Assembly (NCBI GenBank): GCA_002448395.1
Contig: DJXS01000012.1
Span: 4,758 to 19,794, forward strand
Direction: 5' to 3'
Origin: Lachnospiraceae bacterium UBA6998
GTDB lineage: Bacteria; Bacillota; Clostridia; Lachnospirales; Lachnospiraceae
Length of the DNA: 15,037 nt
Part shown: positions 1-8,121 of the stretch, one piece after another
How the letters are laid out: the number at the start of each line of letters is the position of its first letter
Position numbering within the stretch: the stretch's first letter is position 1
Notes under the pieces: model-generated
What the model was told of the DNA's origin: nothing
Database searches by the model: none
What the model saw: only the letters and a program-made list of their open reading frames with translations
Position numbers and translations under genes: made by a program

Positions 1-1524
1 TGGAGAACCGATGAGGATACCAAGGCATACCTCACCATGCATGGCAGAGGAGAGGACTACAAGGAACTCAATCCCGCTGACGTCACATATTACGACGGCT
101 GCGTATATATCGACCTGAGCACGATCAAGCCTATGATCGCGCTGCCTTTCCACCCCAGCAACGCTTTCACCATCGACGAAGTGAACGCAAATCTTCCGGA
201 CCTTCTTCGCGAGACCGAGAAGGCCGCAGAGAAGGTTGCCGGCGGCAGGGCAAAATATACCCTTATGGACAAGATCACTCCCGACGGAAAGCTTCAGGTC
301 CAGCAGGGTATCATCGCAGGATGCGCGGGCGGCTGCTACAGCAGCGTCATTGAGGCGGCGAACCTCCTTCGCGGCAAGAGCTGCGGCTTCGGCGAGTTCT
401 CCCTCGACGTTTATCCTTCCTCCCAGCCGGTATTCATCGACCTGGCAAGAAAGGGAGCGGTCGCAGATCTCATGGCAGCAGGCGCGATCGTCAAGACTGC
501 TTTCTGCGGACCATGCTTCGGCGCGGGCGATACGCCTATGCACAACGGACTTTCTGTCCGCCACACGACCAGAAACTTCCCCAACCGCGAAGGCTCCAAG
601 CCCGGCAACGGCCAGATGGCAGCAGTGGCTCTTATGGACGCGCGCTCTATTGCGGCGACAGCGGCGAACGGCGGTATTTTGACATCCGCAGAGCAGTATG
701 ACTGCTGGGGCAATGTTCCGGAGTACAATTTCGATGATACCGTTTACAAAGCAAGAGTGTACAACGGCTACGGCAAGGCTGACCAGGCTGAGGAACTGTT
801 TGACGGTCCCAACATCAAGCCCTGGCCGAGCATGGAAGCTCTGGGCGAGAATATTCTGCTCAAGGTCTGTTCCAAGATCCTTGACGAAGTTACGACCACT
901 GACGAGCTGATCCCTTCCGGCGAGACTTCTTCCTTCCGCTCCAACCCTCTGGGCCTTGCGGAGTTCACACTTTCCAGAAGAGATCCCGAGTACGTCGGCA
1001 GATCCAAAGCAGTAGACAAGACCGAGAGAGCCCGCGTCGCAGGTCAGAACGCAGCTGAGCTGGATCCCGCGCTGAACGCAGTCTATGCGGCGATCGCGCA
1101 GATCCCCGGCAGCGAGAACGTGGATCCCGCGTCCATCGAGATCGGTTCCATGATCTACGCCAACAAGCCCGGCGACGGCTCCGCCCGTGAGCAGGCAGCT
1201 TCCTGCCAGCGTGTCATCGGCGGTCTGGCCAATATTACGCAGGACTACGCGACCAAGAGATATCGCTCCAATGTCATGAACTGGGGCATGATCCCGTTCC
1301 ACTTAAAGGGCGAGCCGGATATGATCGAAGTAGATGACTACATCTATGTTCCCGGAATCCGTAAGATCATGGACGGTGACCTCTCCGATATCAAGGCTTA
1401 TGTCATCAAGGACGGCAAGCCGCAGGAGATCAGCCTCTACATCCAGGATATGACGCAGAACGAGCGCGAGATCGTGAAGGCGGGATGCCTGATCAATTTC
1501 AACAGAAACCGCAAAGCGAAATAA
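1..1524 (+). CDS. YbhJ-like aconitase-family hydratase (5' end outside window)
   Basis: The reading frame is open from base 1, so only the last 507 residues are present; relatives are about 750 residues long. It belongs to the aconitase superfamily of [4Fe-4S] hydro-lyases and resembles the E. coli YbhJ branch rather than housekeeping aconitase. Cluster ligands are visible: one Cys in AGCAGG (Cys108 of this fragment, codon at base 322) and two in the CGPC motif (Cys169 and Cys172). The C-terminal swivel domain is marked by [16 protein letters not shown] and the following RSNVMNWGM segment. The end, with [10 protein letters not shown], looks complete. The substrate is unknown; by family it should reversibly add or remove water from a carboxylic acid. 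It is followed after 12 bases by an iron-sulfur flavoprotein gene and then a CoA-dependent enzyme, suggesting a small catabolic operon. Family assignment is firm, reaction is inference. Confidence 0.93.
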   Translation, partial: WRTDEDTKAYLTMHGRGEDYKELNPADVTYYDGCVYIDLSTIKPMIALPFHPSNAFTIDEVNANLPDLLRETEKAAEKVAGGRAKYTLMDKITPDGKLQVQQGIIAGCAGGCYSSVIEAANLLRGKSCGFGEFSLDVYPSSQPVFIDLARKGAVADLMAAGAIVKTAFCGPCFGAGDTPMHNGLSVRHTTRNFPNREGSKPGNGQMAAVALMDARSIAATAANGGILTSAEQYDCWGNVPEYNFDDTVYKARVYNGYGKADQAEELFDGPNIKPWPSMEALGENILLKVCSKILDEVTTTDELIPSGETSSFRSNPLGLAEFTLSRRDPEYVGRSKAVDKTERARVAGQNAAELDPALNAVYAAIAQIPGSENVDPASIEIGSMIYANKPGDGSAREQAASCQRVIGGLANITQDYATKRYRSNVMNWGMIPFHLKGEPDMIEVDDYIYVPGIRKIMDGDLSDIKAYVIKDGKPQEISLYIQDMTQNEREIVKAGCLINFNRNRKAK

Positions 1525-1536
1525 CAGAGGTAGATA

Positions 1537-2163
1537 ATGAGCAAAGTATTATTGCTGAACGGCAGTCCCCATGTGCACGGATGCACGGCGACTGCGCTGG
1601 AAGAGATGATCAAAGTCTTTGAGGAAGAGGGCGTGGAGACCGAGTTGATCCAGGTCGGGATCAAAGAAATCCGCGGATGCATCGCCTGCGGAACATGCAG
1701 CTTAAAAGGAAAGTGTGTTTTTGATGATCTCGTAAATGAGGTCGCACCGAAGTTTGAAGAAGCTGACGGACTCGTTGTGGGAAGCCCCGTTTATTACGGA
1801 TCCCCTAACGGAACCATCCTTTCCTTCATGGACAGGCTGTTCTACAGCACCGAGTTTTCCAAACAGATGAAGGTCGGCGCAGCAGTGGTGAGCTGCAGAA
1901 GAGGCGGCAATACGGCATCTTTTGATGCCCTGAACAAATACTTCACGATCAGCGGCATGCCGGTGGCTTCCTCGACTTACTGGAATCAGGTTCACGGCTT
2001 TACCGCAGAGGATGTTAAGAAGGATCTCGAAGGACTTCAGACCATGCGCAACCTCGCGAGAAGCATGAGCTTTATGATCAAAGCGTTTGCCGACGCGAAA
2101 GAGAAGTATGGTTATCCGGTGTTTGAGAAAGACAGCTTTACAAGTTTTCCTGACGGAAAGTGA
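1537..2163 (+). CDS. Iron-sulfur flavoprotein, flavodoxin/NADPH-dependent FMN reductase fold
   Basis: A 208-residue cytoplasmic flavodoxin-fold protein. The N-terminal LLLNGSPH phosphate-binding loop (residues 5-12) and GSPVYYGSPNG (from about residue 82) are typical FMN-binding segments of the FMN-reductase family. Cys48, Cys51, Cys54 and Cys60 form CX2CX2CX5C, the compact cysteine motif of iron-sulfur flavoproteins (ISF), which bind a [4Fe-4S] cluster and FMN and pass single electrons in anaerobes. The start has a ribosome binding site AGAGG seven bases upstream. Lying 12 bases behind the hydratase and 26 bases before the CoA enzyme, it is almost certainly cotranscribed and may serve as a redox partner or protect the oxygen-labile cluster of the hydratase; that role is inference. 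Confidence 0.9.
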   Translation: MSKVLLLNGSPHVHGCTATALEEMIKVFEEEGVETELIQVGIKEIRGCIACGTCSLKGKCVFDDLVNEVAPKFEEADGLVVGSPVYYGSPNGTILSFMDRLFYSTEFSKQMKVGAAVVSCRRGGNTASFDALNKYFTISGMPVASSTYWNQVHGFTAEDVKKDLEGLQTMRNLARSMSFMIKAFADAKEKYGYPVFEKDSFTSFPDGK

Positions 2164-2189
2164 TCACTTAAATCTCAGAGGCGGCAGAA

Positions 2190-3356
2190 ATGGGAGCACT
2201 GGACGGATATAAGATACTTGATTTTACGACGCTCCTGCCGGGGCCTTACGCGACAATGACATTGGCGGATATGGGCGCCGAGGTGCTCAAGATCAGTGGA
2301 AAGGACAAGTATGACCTTGTGGTCAACTGGCCTCCGGTGGTCAGCGGCACACAGGTGACGGGAGTTCAGGCATGGCTCGGACGCAATAAGAAGACCATGT
2401 TCCTGAATCTGAAAAAGCCGAAAGCTGTAGAAGCTGTCAAAAAGCTGGTCGCGGAGTACGACATTGTGGTCGAGCAGTTCCGCCCGGGAGTCATGGACAA
2501 ACTCGGAGTCGGCTATGAGGCCCTCCGGGAAGTGAACCCGAAACTGATTTACTGTGCTATCACAGGGTACGGTCAGGACGGGCCATTTGCCATGAAAGCA
2601 GGGCACGATATCAACTACCTCTCCCGAGCCGGGATCGCGTGGGCGGCAGGCCGGCGCGAAAGCGGGCCTTCCCTCTACAATTTCCAGATCGCGGATGTCG
2701 CAGGCGGCTCAATGAACGCAGTCTCCGCGATCCTCGCGGCGATCATTTACCGCGAGCGGACGGGAGAAGGTCAGTTCATCGACGTTTCCATGCAGGACAG
2801 CGTCATTCCTTTCAACTCAATGGACGGAGCGTCATATTTTGCCGGCGGACCGATGCCGGCGCGGGAGAGCGGACTTCTGAACGGAGGCGGGATCTACGAT
2901 TTCTATGAGACCGCTGACGGCAGATACATGAGTGTCGGATCTTTGGAACCCAAGTTCTTTGCAGCATTATGCGAGGCAATGGGACATCCCGAGTGGAAGG
3001 ACGGCAAAATACTGCGTACCGAAGCGGCTGTGGTCAAGCAGACTTTCCGGGATATATTCAGGACAAAGACACAGAAAGAGTGGGTGGAAGTTTTCAGCAC
3101 GCTTGACGCCTGCGTGGAGCCTGTTATGGACCTTCAGGAAGTGTCTGACGATGAACATCTGCTTCACCGCGGCATGTGGCCTGAGGTACAGATCCCGCTC
3201 TCAGACGGCGTGACGATCAAACAGATGGGGTGCCCTGTGCACCTCTCCAAGTGCCCGCCCCGCTACACTCACGCGGGATATCCGGAAGGGTACCATACTG
3301 AAGAGATCCTGACTTCGCTTGGCTATGCGAAGGAGGAGATAGATACGATGGTGTGA
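2190..3356 (+). CDS. CaiB/BaiF CoA-transferase family protein, alpha-methylacyl-CoA racemase-like
   Basis: A 388-residue class III CoA-transferase-fold protein. The N-terminus carries LLPGPYATMTLADMGAEVLK, the usual CoA-binding start of the family. It shows the residues of alpha-methylacyl-CoA racemase (AMACR): GHDINY with His139, an Asp169 in ADVAGGS exactly 30 residues later (as His126 and Asp156 in the mycobacterial enzyme), and Glu253 in SLEPKFF. Racemization at C2 of a branched acyl-CoA is therefore at least as likely as CoA transfer between acids. The start ATG follows GAGGCGG eight bases upstream. It is the last gene of the hydratase operon and is followed within five bases by a rho-independent terminator. 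The substrate cannot be read from the sequence. The family is certain; the racemase reading rests on motif spacing. Confidence 0.92.
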   Translation: MGALDGYKILDFTTLLPGPYATMTLADMGAEVLKISGKDKYDLVVNWPPVVSGTQVTGVQAWLGRNKKTMFLNLKKPKAVEAVKKLVAEYDIVVEQFRPGVMDKLGVGYEALREVNPKLIYCAITGYGQDGPFAMKAGHDINYLSRAGIAWAAGRRESGPSLYNFQIADVAGGSMNAVSAILAAIIYRERTGEGQFIDVSMQDSVIPFNSMDGASYFAGGPMPARESGLLNGGGIYDFYETADGRYMSVGSLEPKFFAALCEAMGHPEWKDGKILRTEAAVVKQTFRDIFRTKTQKEWVEVFSTLDACVEPVMDLQEVSDDEHLLHRGMWPEVQIPLSDGVTIKQMGCPVHLSKCPPRYTHAGYPEGYHTEEILTSLGYAKEEIDTMV

Positions 3357-3360
3357 ATAA

Positions 3361-3410
3361 AAGGGTGCTGCAACTTGTTGATTCATCAACGGGGGCAGCG
3401 CCCTTTTTCT
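3361..3410 (+). terminator. Rho-independent terminator of the hydratase operon
   Basis: An 11-bp stem (3361-3371 with 3395-3405, one G:T pair) starts four bases after the stop codon and ends in a TTTTT run. The long loop itself holds a nested GTTGA/TCAAC hairpin (3377-3390). This closes the hydratase-flavoprotein-racemase unit. Confidence 0.88.
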
Positions 3411-3496
3411 ATTGGGACGGGTTAGCTATCGCTACTCCATCTTAATGACGATTATTCCTGTGGTGATGGGCGGTTGTGGAGGGACTTAAAACTTTC

Positions 3497-3960
3497 TTGT
3501 GCGCTTGTCTGGCACATTTCCGGCACTTTTTCCATCCTTTTCGGCTTGTCGCCAAATCGGATGTGGCGAGAAAGCTTGTCTGGTACTTGCTCTACATCCA
3601 TCTTCAGTTTGAGCCGAATCCGATGGTACACGAAAAGCTTGTCTGGCACAAATCATACATCCAATTTCGGGTTGAGCCAAATTCGATGGTATACGAAAAG
3701 CTTGCTTGTCATAAATCATACATCCAATTTCGGGCTGAGCTGAATCCGGTGGTACGCGAAAGCTTGCTTGTCATTAAATCATACATCTAATTTTGGGTTG
3801 AGCCGAATCCGATGGTACACGAAAAGCTTGTTTGGCACAAATCATACATCTATATTCGGTTTCGACTAAATCCGGTGGGCTCTCGACAAGAAATTCACCA
3901 AAAGGGCTCCATCCATATTGGAACTTGCTAATATCGGATGGAAGAGGTTCGCAAGTATGA
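3497..3960. repeat. Array of about 63-bp degenerate tandem repeats, no convincing gene
   Basis: Five adjoining units are clear: 3570-3631, 3632-3694, 3695-3757, 3758-3820 and 3821-3882, each 62-63 bases. Each begins GAAAGCTTG or GAAAAGCTTG and continues through ATCATACATC, TTCGGG, a GAGCC-like box and AATCCGRTGG. A more diverged unit precedes them (about 3497-3569, with GCTTGTCTGGCAC) and a decayed one may follow (about 3883-3960). Most units can fold a small hairpin of TTCGG with CCGAA across a six-base loop, with flanking CCA/TGG. Because 63 is a multiple of three, both strands stay open in several frames with 21-residue repeats, but there are no supporting ribosome binding sites and the units diverge like non-coding DNA. 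Bases 3411-3496 and 3961-4061 hold nothing I recognise. Confidence 0.85.
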
Positions 3961-4076
3961 TGCGGGAAGGATCCATCACTGCCTGTTTTCAGAAAGATTG
4001 CTTCAGAAAAGTGGTAAAATAAAGAGAAATGATACACTGGAAACAGATTCCAACCTTAGTACAAAGGAGAAACCAT

Positions 4077-4568
4077 ATGGGTACGATTTATCTTGCAGGC
4101 GGCTGCTTCTGGGGGCTTCAGAAGTTCTTCGACCAGTTTAGTGGAGTTATCAGAACGGAAGTGGGGTACGCCAATGGGCCTGACAAGGCACCTAGCTACC
4201 AGGAAGTCTGCCGGAACAGCGGTCATGCAGAGACAGTTCTGGTGGAGTACGATGATAAAGAGATGGATTTGGAAGCGCTGCTCGACTACTACTTTATGGT
4301 GATCGATCCGCTGTCAGTAAACAGGCAGGGAAATGATATCGGAATCCAGTATCGGACCGGTATATATTACACGGACGAGGCTCAGCTTCCGGTCATCCGA
4401 AAAGTCTATGAAAGACAGCAGGATGAGGTTGGAAAGCCTCTCGCAGTTGCTATCGAGCCGATCCGGAATTTCTTCTCAGCTGAGGAGTATCACCAGAAAT
4501 ATCTGGATAAGAATCCCGGCGGGTACTGCCATATTCCGAGATCATACTTTTCCCTGGCAGGCAAATAA
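4077..4568 (+). CDS. msrA: Peptide-methionine (S)-S-oxide reductase MsrA
   Basis: A 163-residue cytoplasmic enzyme that reduces the S epimer of methionine sulfoxide in proteins. The catalytic motif GGCFWG puts the active Cys at residue 10 and is followed by the usual GYANG segment, a GIQYRTGIYY strand, and the C-terminal YHQKYLDKNPGGYCHI segment. Length matches stand-alone MsrA proteins; no MsrB domain is fused. The frame is open upstream to 4029, but the ATG at 4077 is chosen because AAAGGAG lies about eight bases before it and the protein then begins like its relatives (MGTIYLAGGCFWG). It is a single-gene unit, converging on the minus-strand MATE gene across a shared hairpin. A common Cys rather than selenocysteine is encoded at the active site. 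Confidence 0.95.
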   Translation: MGTIYLAGGCFWGLQKFFDQFSGVIRTEVGYANGPDKAPSYQEVCRNSGHAETVLVEYDDKEMDLEALLDYYFMVIDPLSVNRQGNDIGIQYRTGIYYTDEAQLPVIRKVYERQQDEVGKPLAVAIEPIRNFFSAEEYHQKYLDKNPGGYCHIPRSYFSLAGK

Positions 4569-4600
4569 AAAACTGGTTTCACAAAAGATGTGAAACCAGT
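4567..4600 (-). terminator. Terminator between msrA and the MATE gene
   Basis: A perfect 12-bp stem (4572-4583 with 4589-4600) with a 5-base loop. Read on the minus strand the stem is followed by TTTTTTAT, so it is a good intrinsic terminator for the MATE transcript. On the plus strand there is no T run, so it is a weaker stop for msrA. Confidence 0.85.
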
Positions 4601-4608
4601 AAACAAAA

Positions 4609-5937
4609 TCACCTGCGTCGCCGCACCCTGCTGAAATATGCGAAACACAGCAAAATCTGGAACACCGTAGAACACGGGATTCCCAGCCCGATGTAGAAGA
4701 GTCTTCCGGTCGTTTGGCACAGGATGTAAGCTACAGGAATTCGGATCAGAAAGGCCGCGGCGATTCCCTGCAGCATGACAAAGCCCGTGCGCCCGAGCCC
4801 GTTGTAGAAACCGATGAAGCAGAACAGGAAGCAGGTCAGCAGGCAGTCGATTCCGTAGGCTTTCAAATAGTCGAAGCCGGCAGCGACGACTTCAGGATCG
4901 GAGGAGAAAGCGCCGCAGAGAAGGTCTCCGTGAAAGAAAGCCAGCCAAAACATTGCGACTCCGAAAGCAGTGGACAGACCGATCGCGGTCTTAAGGCCTT
5001 CAATAGCACGCTCAGGCTTCCCGGCGCCGTGATTCTGCGCAACGAAGGCGCTCATAGCCTGCATGAAGGCGGCTGGAATGAGCATGATGAAAGCGCAGAC
5101 TTTTTCAGCCACACCGACACCCGCAGAGGCGATGAGTCCCAACGTATTGACGATGGCCAGCACTACGAGGAAGGAAAGTCCGACCAGCAGATCCTGCAGT
5201 GCGATGGGTGCTCCGAAGCGCACGATCCGGGTCAGAATGGGCGTCTCAACTCGGATATCCTTGCGTGAGAAAGGGAAGGGCAGAGTCCGGCGGCTCAGTA
5301 TGAGGAGCGAAATGAGGACACTGATCGTCTGAGAGGAGACTGTCGCAAGCGCAGCTCCTGCGGCACCCATATGAAAACCTGCGACCAGAAGAAGATCGCC
5401 CGCAATGTTGCAGACACTTGCGATAGCGACTGTGATCAGAGGCGTGTTGGAGTCGCCAAGTCCGCGCATGATACTTCCCAGGACATTATAGGCGACGATC
5501 ATCAGAGAACCGGCGCCGCAGATCGCGATATACCTGCTCGTCTGTTCAAAGGCTTCTTCCGGCGCGTTCATGAGCGCTGCCAGCTGCCCGGAAAGCAGGG
5601 GAATCAGAAGAGTCAGCGCAAGACCTGCGGCAAAAAACAGAACGATACTGGTTCCGATGATTTTTCCGCAGAGTTTTTCGTTACCCTCACCGAGTTTCTG
5701 CCCGAGCAGAATTGTCGTGCCCATGGCGAGAGAACTGATGAGTCCTGTCACCGTGTGCATGATTTGTGAGCCGACCGCGACGCCGGAGACATCCTGCGCC
5801 AGCGCAAATTTTCCTACGACCATAAGGTCGACGGCACCGTAAAGTGCCTGCAGAAACAGTGCAAACAATATCGGCATTGAGAATTTTAAAAGCGGTCCTA
5901 CAATAGGCCCCTTAGTGAAATCCATAGTGTGTTCCAT
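4609..5937 (-). CDS. MATE family multidrug/Na+ antiporter
   Basis: A polytopic membrane protein of 442 residues, the usual MATE length, with about twelve hydrophobic segments in two similar halves. Family marks include the N-terminal GPIVGPLLKFSMPILF, the VDLMVVGKF segment, the GDSNTPL stretch near the middle and AFVAQNHGAGKPERA opening the second half. It should export cationic drugs or metabolites in exchange for Na+ or H+ across the cytoplasmic membrane. The frame can be opened six codons further with a TTG, but that codon overlaps the GGAGGT ribosome binding site (5948-5953); the ATG at 5937, ten bases after it, is preferred. It has its own strong promoter, and a terminator-like hairpin lies between promoter and start, so expression is probably controlled by attenuation. 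The specificity is unknown. Confidence 0.93.
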   Translation of the reverse strand: MEHTMDFTKGPIVGPLLKFSMPILFALFLQALYGAVDLMVVGKFALAQDVSGVAVGSQIMHTVTGLISSLAMGTTILLGQKLGEGNEKLCGKIIGTSIVLFFAAGLALTLLIPLLSGQLAALMNAPEEAFEQTSRYIAICGAGSLMIVAYNVLGSIMRGLGDSNTPLITVAIASVCNIAGDLLLVAGFHMGAAGAALATVSSQTISVLISLLILSRRTLPFPFSRKDIRVETPILTRIVRFGAPIALQDLLVGLSFLVVLAIVNTLGLIASAGVGVAEKVCAFIMLIPAAFMQAMSAFVAQNHGAGKPERAIEGLKTAIGLSTAFGVAMFWLAFFHGDLLCGAFSSDPEVVAAGFDYLKAYGIDCLLTCFLFCFIGFYNGLGRTGFVMLQGIAAAFLIRIPVAYILCQTTGRLFYIGLGIPCSTVFQILLCFAYFSRVRRRR

Positions 5938-5953
5938 TACCTGTGATACCTCC

Positions 5954-6008
5954 AAAACAAAAGCCGGATAAGCAAATGAGCGTTTCAGCCCATTCTCTTA
6001 TCCGGCTT
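5954..6008 (-). promoter_or_regulatory. Leader hairpin, putative transcription attenuator of the MATE gene
   Basis: A perfect 12-bp inverted repeat (5961-5972 with 5997-6008, 24-base loop) sits in the 5' leader of the MATE mRNA. On the minus strand it is followed at once by TTTTGTTTT and then the GGAGGT ribosome binding site, so it has the form of an intrinsic terminator within the leader. A second small stem, ATCATT with AATGAT, lies just before it and could compete. A 33-codon open frame (minus strand, 6013 down to 5912) runs through the hairpin and over the MATE start, but its own ribosome binding site is poor. Drug-induced ribosome stalling is a plausible but unproven control. Confidence 0.6.
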
Positions 6009-6049
6009 ATCATTTCCTGTTGAATGATTTGCCCTCCGAGGACGCAGTT

Positions 6050-6079
6050 ATATTAGCAGAAAAGGAAAAGTATTGTCAA
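6050..6079 (-). promoter_or_regulatory. Sigma-70/SigA-type promoter of the MATE gene
   Basis: On the minus strand, TTGACA (6074-6079) and TAATAT (6050-6055) are separated by 18 bases, close to consensus. Transcription should start near 6043 and give a leader of about 105 bases before the MATE start codon. Confidence 0.75.
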
Positions 6080-6158
6080 GAACGATGTCCTTTAAATTTC
6101 TTCCACCACCCGCACATATCATGTACGATATTCGTTATACATAGTGAGAGGTTAAAAA

Positions 6159-6659
6159 ATGAGCTTCGACATCAATATGCAGTACGACCGTCTGTATCGC
6201 TACTGCTATTACCATACTCACAACCGAATACTGGCGCAGGATATCGTGCAGGAAGCATTTACCCGCTATATGGAGCGGTATGGAAGTTTGAATGAGAAGA
6301 ATGCTGTACCGTATCTGTATGTGATCGCCAGAAATTTGTGCATTGATCATTACCGCAGACAAGGTATGCAAGCTGAAAAGCATGTGCAGGAGAAGACTTA
6401 CGAGCAAGAGCAAACCATAGGTTTGACAGAATCGGAAGACAACACCCTGATCACCAAACTAAGCGTTCAGCGAGCCCTGTTGAGATTATCAGAAGAAGAG
6501 CGGGAATTGCTGCTTCTGATCAGCGTAAACGAAGTTTCTGTCAGAGAGGCCGGTATGATTCTCGGAATCTCGAGATTTGCCGTATACAGAAGGCTGAGGC
6601 TCGCGCAGAAACACTTCCGGACAGAACTTGGAAAGGAGGGAATAGACGGTGACTACTGA
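6159..6659 (+). CDS. ECF-type sigma factor (sigma-70 family)
   Basis: A 166-residue extracytoplasmic-function sigma factor. Region 2 spans about residues 8-66, with QDIVQEAFTRYMER and YLYVIARNLCIDHYRR contacting core polymerase and the -10 element. Region 4 spans about 108-158, with LSEEERELLLL and the helix-turn-helix around REAGMILGISRFAVYRRL for the -35 element. There is no region 3. AGAGG lies nine bases before the ATG. An imperfect dyad (ATGTA 6121-6125, TACAT 6138-6142) just upstream might be a control site. The stop overlaps the next gene's GTG start, and the following three genes form a membrane protein plus ABC transporter, so it probably directs its own operon in response to an envelope signal. 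I see no classical anti-sigma gene next to it. Confidence 0.93.
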   Translation: MSFDINMQYDRLYRYCYYHTHNRILAQDIVQEAFTRYMERYGSLNEKNAVPYLYVIARNLCIDHYRRQGMQAEKHVQEKTYEQEQTIGLTESEDNTLITKLSVQRALLRLSEEERELLLLISVNEVSVREAGMILGISRFAVYRRLRLAQKHFRTELGKEGIDGDY

Positions 6660-7419
6660 GGCAAAAAATAGGGAACTGTTGCTCTTATTCTTTGAGCCTG
6701 ACGAGAAGCCGGATCCGGCAAAAAAGGAAGCTTTTTTGAAGAATGTGATGACAGGACAAATAACAAGAGCCACAAAAAAGACATTGGATCAGATGCTTTT
6801 GACCCAGATTAAATACATCCGAAAAACAGCTTGGCTGGCAGCCCTCATGATCCTGCTGGCTGCTGTACTGATCACAAAAGGCAGCCCGGACAGCGTACTA
6901 CAGATTTCTGCGCTGACACCGCTTTTAGCATTCGTCACAGAGATCGAGACGAGAAGGTCCTACGCATACGGCATGGCGGAATTGGAAATGACTACGGCGT
7001 TTTCTCTCAGGAGTATCCGGTACGCACGCTTCATGATTCTGGGGCTGTTCGATTTGGCGGTTCTGTCGGGAATATCGCTGCTGATCAGGAAATACATTGC
7101 AATAAGCGCGATGCTGACACTATCATGCCTGCTTCTGCCCTTTCTTCTGACGATGACCGGCGCGCTTCTCCTGGAACGGACTGCCTTCGGGCGAAGTCAT
7201 CCTTATGGTTCGGGAGTCCTTGCCCTGCTCATTGCGGCTGGAACTGAAATTCTCCTGTTGCCTGCTGGCCCTCTTGCAATGCCCCTTAATAAGACTTTAA
7301 TAATGCAAGACTATGCTTGGGTATTGGAAATTGCAACTGTTCTCATGCTGGTCACAGTAATCGCACTATTCTGCACAAATGTAAAACAGGAAGCGGAGAT
7401 GACAACCCTATGGAACTGA
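6649..7419 (+). CDS. Six-helix membrane protein of the sigma factor/ABC operon
   Basis: A 256-residue protein I cannot name. A cytoplasmic stretch of about 58 mostly charged residues is followed by six predicted membrane helices (about 60-77, 85-99, 127-146, 150-175, 187-207 and 224-243). A conserved-looking YGMAELEMTTAFSLRSIRYA segment sits in the first long loop after helix 2. The GTG start is chosen because AAGGAGGG lies nine bases upstream; it overlaps the sigma gene by 11 bases, so translation is probably coupled. The end overlaps the ATPase gene by 10 bases. Position between a sigma factor and an ABC transporter suggests that it either restrains the sigma factor, taking the place of an anti-sigma factor through its N-terminal domain, or is part of the exporter. 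Both ideas are inference from context. Confidence 0.85.
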   Translation: MTTEAKNRELLLLFFEPDEKPDPAKKEAFLKNVMTGQITRATKKTLDQMLLTQIKYIRKTAWLAALMILLAAVLITKGSPDSVLQISALTPLLAFVTEIETRRSYAYGMAELEMTTAFSLRSIRYARFMILGLFDLAVLSGISLLIRKYIAISAMLTLSCLLLPFLLTMTGALLLERTAFGRSHPYGSGVLALLIAAGTEILLLPAGPLAMPLNKTLIMQDYAWVLEIATVLMLVTVIALFCTNVKQEAEMTTLWN

Positions 7420-8102
7420 GAATTGACCGAGTATCCAAGCAATACAAGAACAAGATCGCAGTGGACCGCCTCAGCGCCACTCTTCACACAGGTGTGACGG
7501 GGCTGCTGGGCGCAAACGGCGCGGGCAAGACGACGCTCATGCGCATGATCTGCGGTGTCCTCACACCGACCAGCGGCGAGATCACTTATAATGGAGTGCC
7601 GGTGTCTGAGGAGTGCTACCGGAGTGTTCTGGGGTATCTGCCGCAGGAGTTCGGATGCTATCCGGAGTTTTCAGGCAGAGATTTTCTGCTCTATTTTGCC
7701 GCATTGAAAGGGATGCCCAGGAACGAAGCCGAGATCAGAAGTGAAGAACTTCTTGAAACGGTCGGCCTCGTCGATGTGTCAAAAAAGAGAGTGCGCACGT
7801 ATTCGGGCGGCATGAAGCAGCGCCTCGGCATCGCGCAGGCTTTGCTGAACAGGCCTCAGGTGTTAATCCTGGACGAACCGACAGCCGGATTGGATCCCAT
7901 GGAGCGAGTGCGATTCCGGGAACTGATCGGTGAGATTGGAAAGAGCAGTATCGTGCTGCTCTCGACGCACATTGTTTCTGACGTGGAGCACATCGCGGAT
8001 CATATTCTCATGATGAAGGGCGGGCAGCTCCTGTGGCAGGGAGAGTGGAAGGAATCGGACGGAAGCCTTGAGGAATTCTATTTGCGGGAGTTCCGGGAGT
8101 GA
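7410..8102 (+). CDS. ABC transporter ATP-binding protein
   Basis: A 230-residue cytoplasmic ATPase of an ABC exporter. Walker A is GANGAGKT (residues 34-41), the Q-loop is YLPQEFG (about 76-82), the signature is YSGGMKQR (131-138), Walker B is VLILDEP (151-157) and the switch His is in STH (185-187). It resembles the CcmA/DrrA-type subunits of antimicrobial-peptide and drug exporters. The ATG at 7410 is used; it overlaps the previous gene by 10 bases and has GGAG about 11 bases upstream. The frame is open further upstream, but that part is the previous gene read out of frame. Its partner permease begins 20 bases after its stop. Cargo is not known. Confidence 0.95.
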   Translation: MELRIDRVSKQYKNKIAVDRLSATLHTGVTGLLGANGAGKTTLMRMICGVLTPTSGEITYNGVPVSEECYRSVLGYLPQEFGCYPEFSGRDFLLYFAALKGMPRNEAEIRSEELLETVGLVDVSKKRVRTYSGGMKQRLGIAQALLNRPQVLILDEPTAGLDPMERVRFRELIGEIGKSSIVLLSTHIVSDVEHIADHILMMKGGQLLWQGEWKESDGSLEEFYLREFRE

Positions 8103-8121
8103 CCGGCTGGAGGTGACAAGA

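Noticed and set aside
3570..3882. CRISPR array
   Set aside because: The whole 63-base unit is repeated and diverged, with no unique spacers between constant repeats and no cas genes nearby.
3474..4037. Open frames on both strands through the 63-bp repeats (21-residue repeats such as HKSYIQFR on plus and CARQAFRVPSDSAQ on minus)
   Set aside because: They follow automatically from a repeat length divisible by three; no ribosome binding sites, several competing frames, and no protein family recognised.
4714..5842. Plus-strand frames of 90-184 residues across the MATE gene
   Set aside because: They are antisense shadows of a well-supported membrane protein gene, with low-complexity polar composition and no start signals.
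5912..6013. 33-codon leader peptide of the MATE gene as an independent gene
   Set aside because: The frame is real and overlaps the MATE start, but its ribosome binding site is badly spaced; kept only as part of the attenuator hypothesis.
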